Shown: positions 6,366-6,608 of the stretch, piece after piece | Layout of the letters: each line of letters starts with the position of its first letter | Position numbering within the stretch: the stretch's first letter is position 1 | Source of the DNA: JAEYKI01 sp036679405 | GTDB taxonomy: Bacteria; Bacillota; Clostridia; Christensenellales; Christensenellaceae | NCBI GenBank assembly: GCA_036679405.1 | Contig: JAVBVZ010000021.1 | Location: 1 to 6,608, forward strand | Direction of reading: 5' to 3' | DNA: 6,608 nt | Position numbers and translations under genes: made by a program | Notes under the pieces: generated by a model | The model's input: the letters and a program-made list of their open reading frames with translations, nothing else | Told to the model about the DNA's origin: nothing | Database searches by the model: none

Positions 6366-6403
6366 GGACATTTGGAGGACAGAAAAGGGACATTACCGTG
6401 ACA
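6366..6403 (-). promoter_or_regulatory. Four TGTC(C/A) boxes at exact 11-bp spacing
   Basis: On the minus strand TGTCA (6399-6403), TGTCC (6388-6392), TGTCC (6377-6381) and TGTCC (6366-6370) recur every 11 bp, about one helical turn, and so face one side of the DNA. Three of the four are preceded by A (ATGTC). The first box overlaps the last codons of the regulator gene; the last ends 12 bp before the -10 box. It looks like a cooperative binding array for a late-gene regulator. Confidence 0.7.
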
Positions 6404-6495
6404 TTTTTTCCACAACCATTTTTTTGACCCGTTTGGTCTGCCGCTCACAGTACCCCATCTTATCCGCCACCTGCTGCACCGGCCGCCCCTCAAAA
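6393..6495 (-). pseudogene. 3' remnant of a sigma-like phage transcription regulator
   Basis: The last 34 codons read FEGRPVQQVADKMGY, then CERQTKRVKKMVVEK and MSR before TAA at 6393-6395. This resembles the sigma-70 region 4-like helix-turn-helix end of small phage activators (ArpU or DUF1492 type), which usually sit just before terS and drive late genes. The 5' part is cut off at about 6496, where the frame runs into what looks like an IS end. The family is inferred from a short stretch plus position. Confidence 0.6.
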
Positions 6496-6608
6496 TGGGA
6501 GCATGTTAAAATAATAGACAATCTGCTAAGATGGAAAGAGCGGGAAAAAGCTCGGAAATCGGAGGCGGAAAATGGGAAAAATGAGGAAGCAGTATGATGA
6601 GGACTTCA
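6496..6608 (+). mobile_element. Left end of a second, different IS3-like element
   Basis: From TG at 6496 the sequence turns A+T-rich (TGGGAGCATGTTAAAATAAT) and leads to a transposase start at 6572. The regulator frame breaks at the same point. The end sequence differs from that of the IS at 3682-4897, so it is another element. Only its first ~113 bp are in view; the exact boundary is a guess from the TG end rule. Confidence 0.6.
6572..6608 (+). CDS. Start of an IS3-type transposase OrfA (partial)
   Basis: Twelve residues are visible, MGKMRKQYDEDF, which fits the opening of IS3-family OrfA proteins (basic start, then Y-x-x-(E/D)-F before the first HTH helix). GGAGG at 6561-6565 lies six bases before the ATG. 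It runs off the right edge. Confidence 0.6.
   Translation, partial: MGKMRKQYDEDF

Noticed and set aside
3682..6608. Composite transposon carrying terS and the methyltransferase between two IS elements.
   Set aside because: The two elements have different ends and different OrfA starts, so they would not be mobilised by one transposase as a unit.
1..6608. CRISPR array, tRNA or rRNA genes, attachment site.
   Set aside because: No regularly spaced palindromic repeats with unique spacers, no cloverleaf-like segment and no tRNA-end duplication were seen on either strand.

Overview
The window looks like a decayed prophage in a Gram-positive, Clostridia-like genome. Supporting signs are purine-rich ribosome sites, TTG and GTG starts, a terminase small subunit of the Firmicutes phage type, and one huge multidomain phage protein of the kind common in gut Clostridia. 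The organism is inferred from gene families, not proven. All phage genes read on the minus strand; both insertion sequences carry transposases on the plus strand.

In phage transcription order (right to left): at the right edge (about 6496-6608) the first ~110 bp of an IS3-like element sits in a small sigma-like phage regulator, of which only the last 34 codons remain (6393-6495). Next comes a compact control region (6290-6403). It has four TGTC(C/A) boxes spaced exactly 11 bp apart, an extended -10 promoter and a strong intrinsic terminator. These precede the terminase small subunit gene (5686-6261). A methyltransferase gene resembling trans-aconitate 2-methyltransferase follows with almost no gap (4903-5670). 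Then comes a nearly complete IS3-family element (3682-4897). It has terminal inverted repeats, orfA, a -1 frameshift signal with a downstream hairpin, and an orfB split by an in-frame TGA. From 3681 to the left edge runs one uninterrupted minus-strand reading frame of more than 1,220 codons. It lacks its 5' end, cut at the IS, and its 3' end, beyond the window.

The giant frame is a phage 'large polyvalent protein'. It holds a glycine-rich hydrophobic region, a MuF C-terminal-like domain, two diverged copies of an LPD3-like domain, two copies of a short VYxTERGNIG module and a zinc metallopeptidase domain with HELTH. Such proteins are thought to be packaged in the virion and to act in the newly infected cell.

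Together the genes outline a late operon (regulator, late promoter, terS, accessory methyltransferase, structural or effector protein) that has lost its large terminase and portal genes and has been hit by two different IS3-family elements. The strongest second-look items are the helically phased repeat array at the terS promoter, the terminator inside its leader, and the duplicated modular architecture of the giant protein. Deletion at the IS junction and the point-mutation inactivation of the transposase come next.
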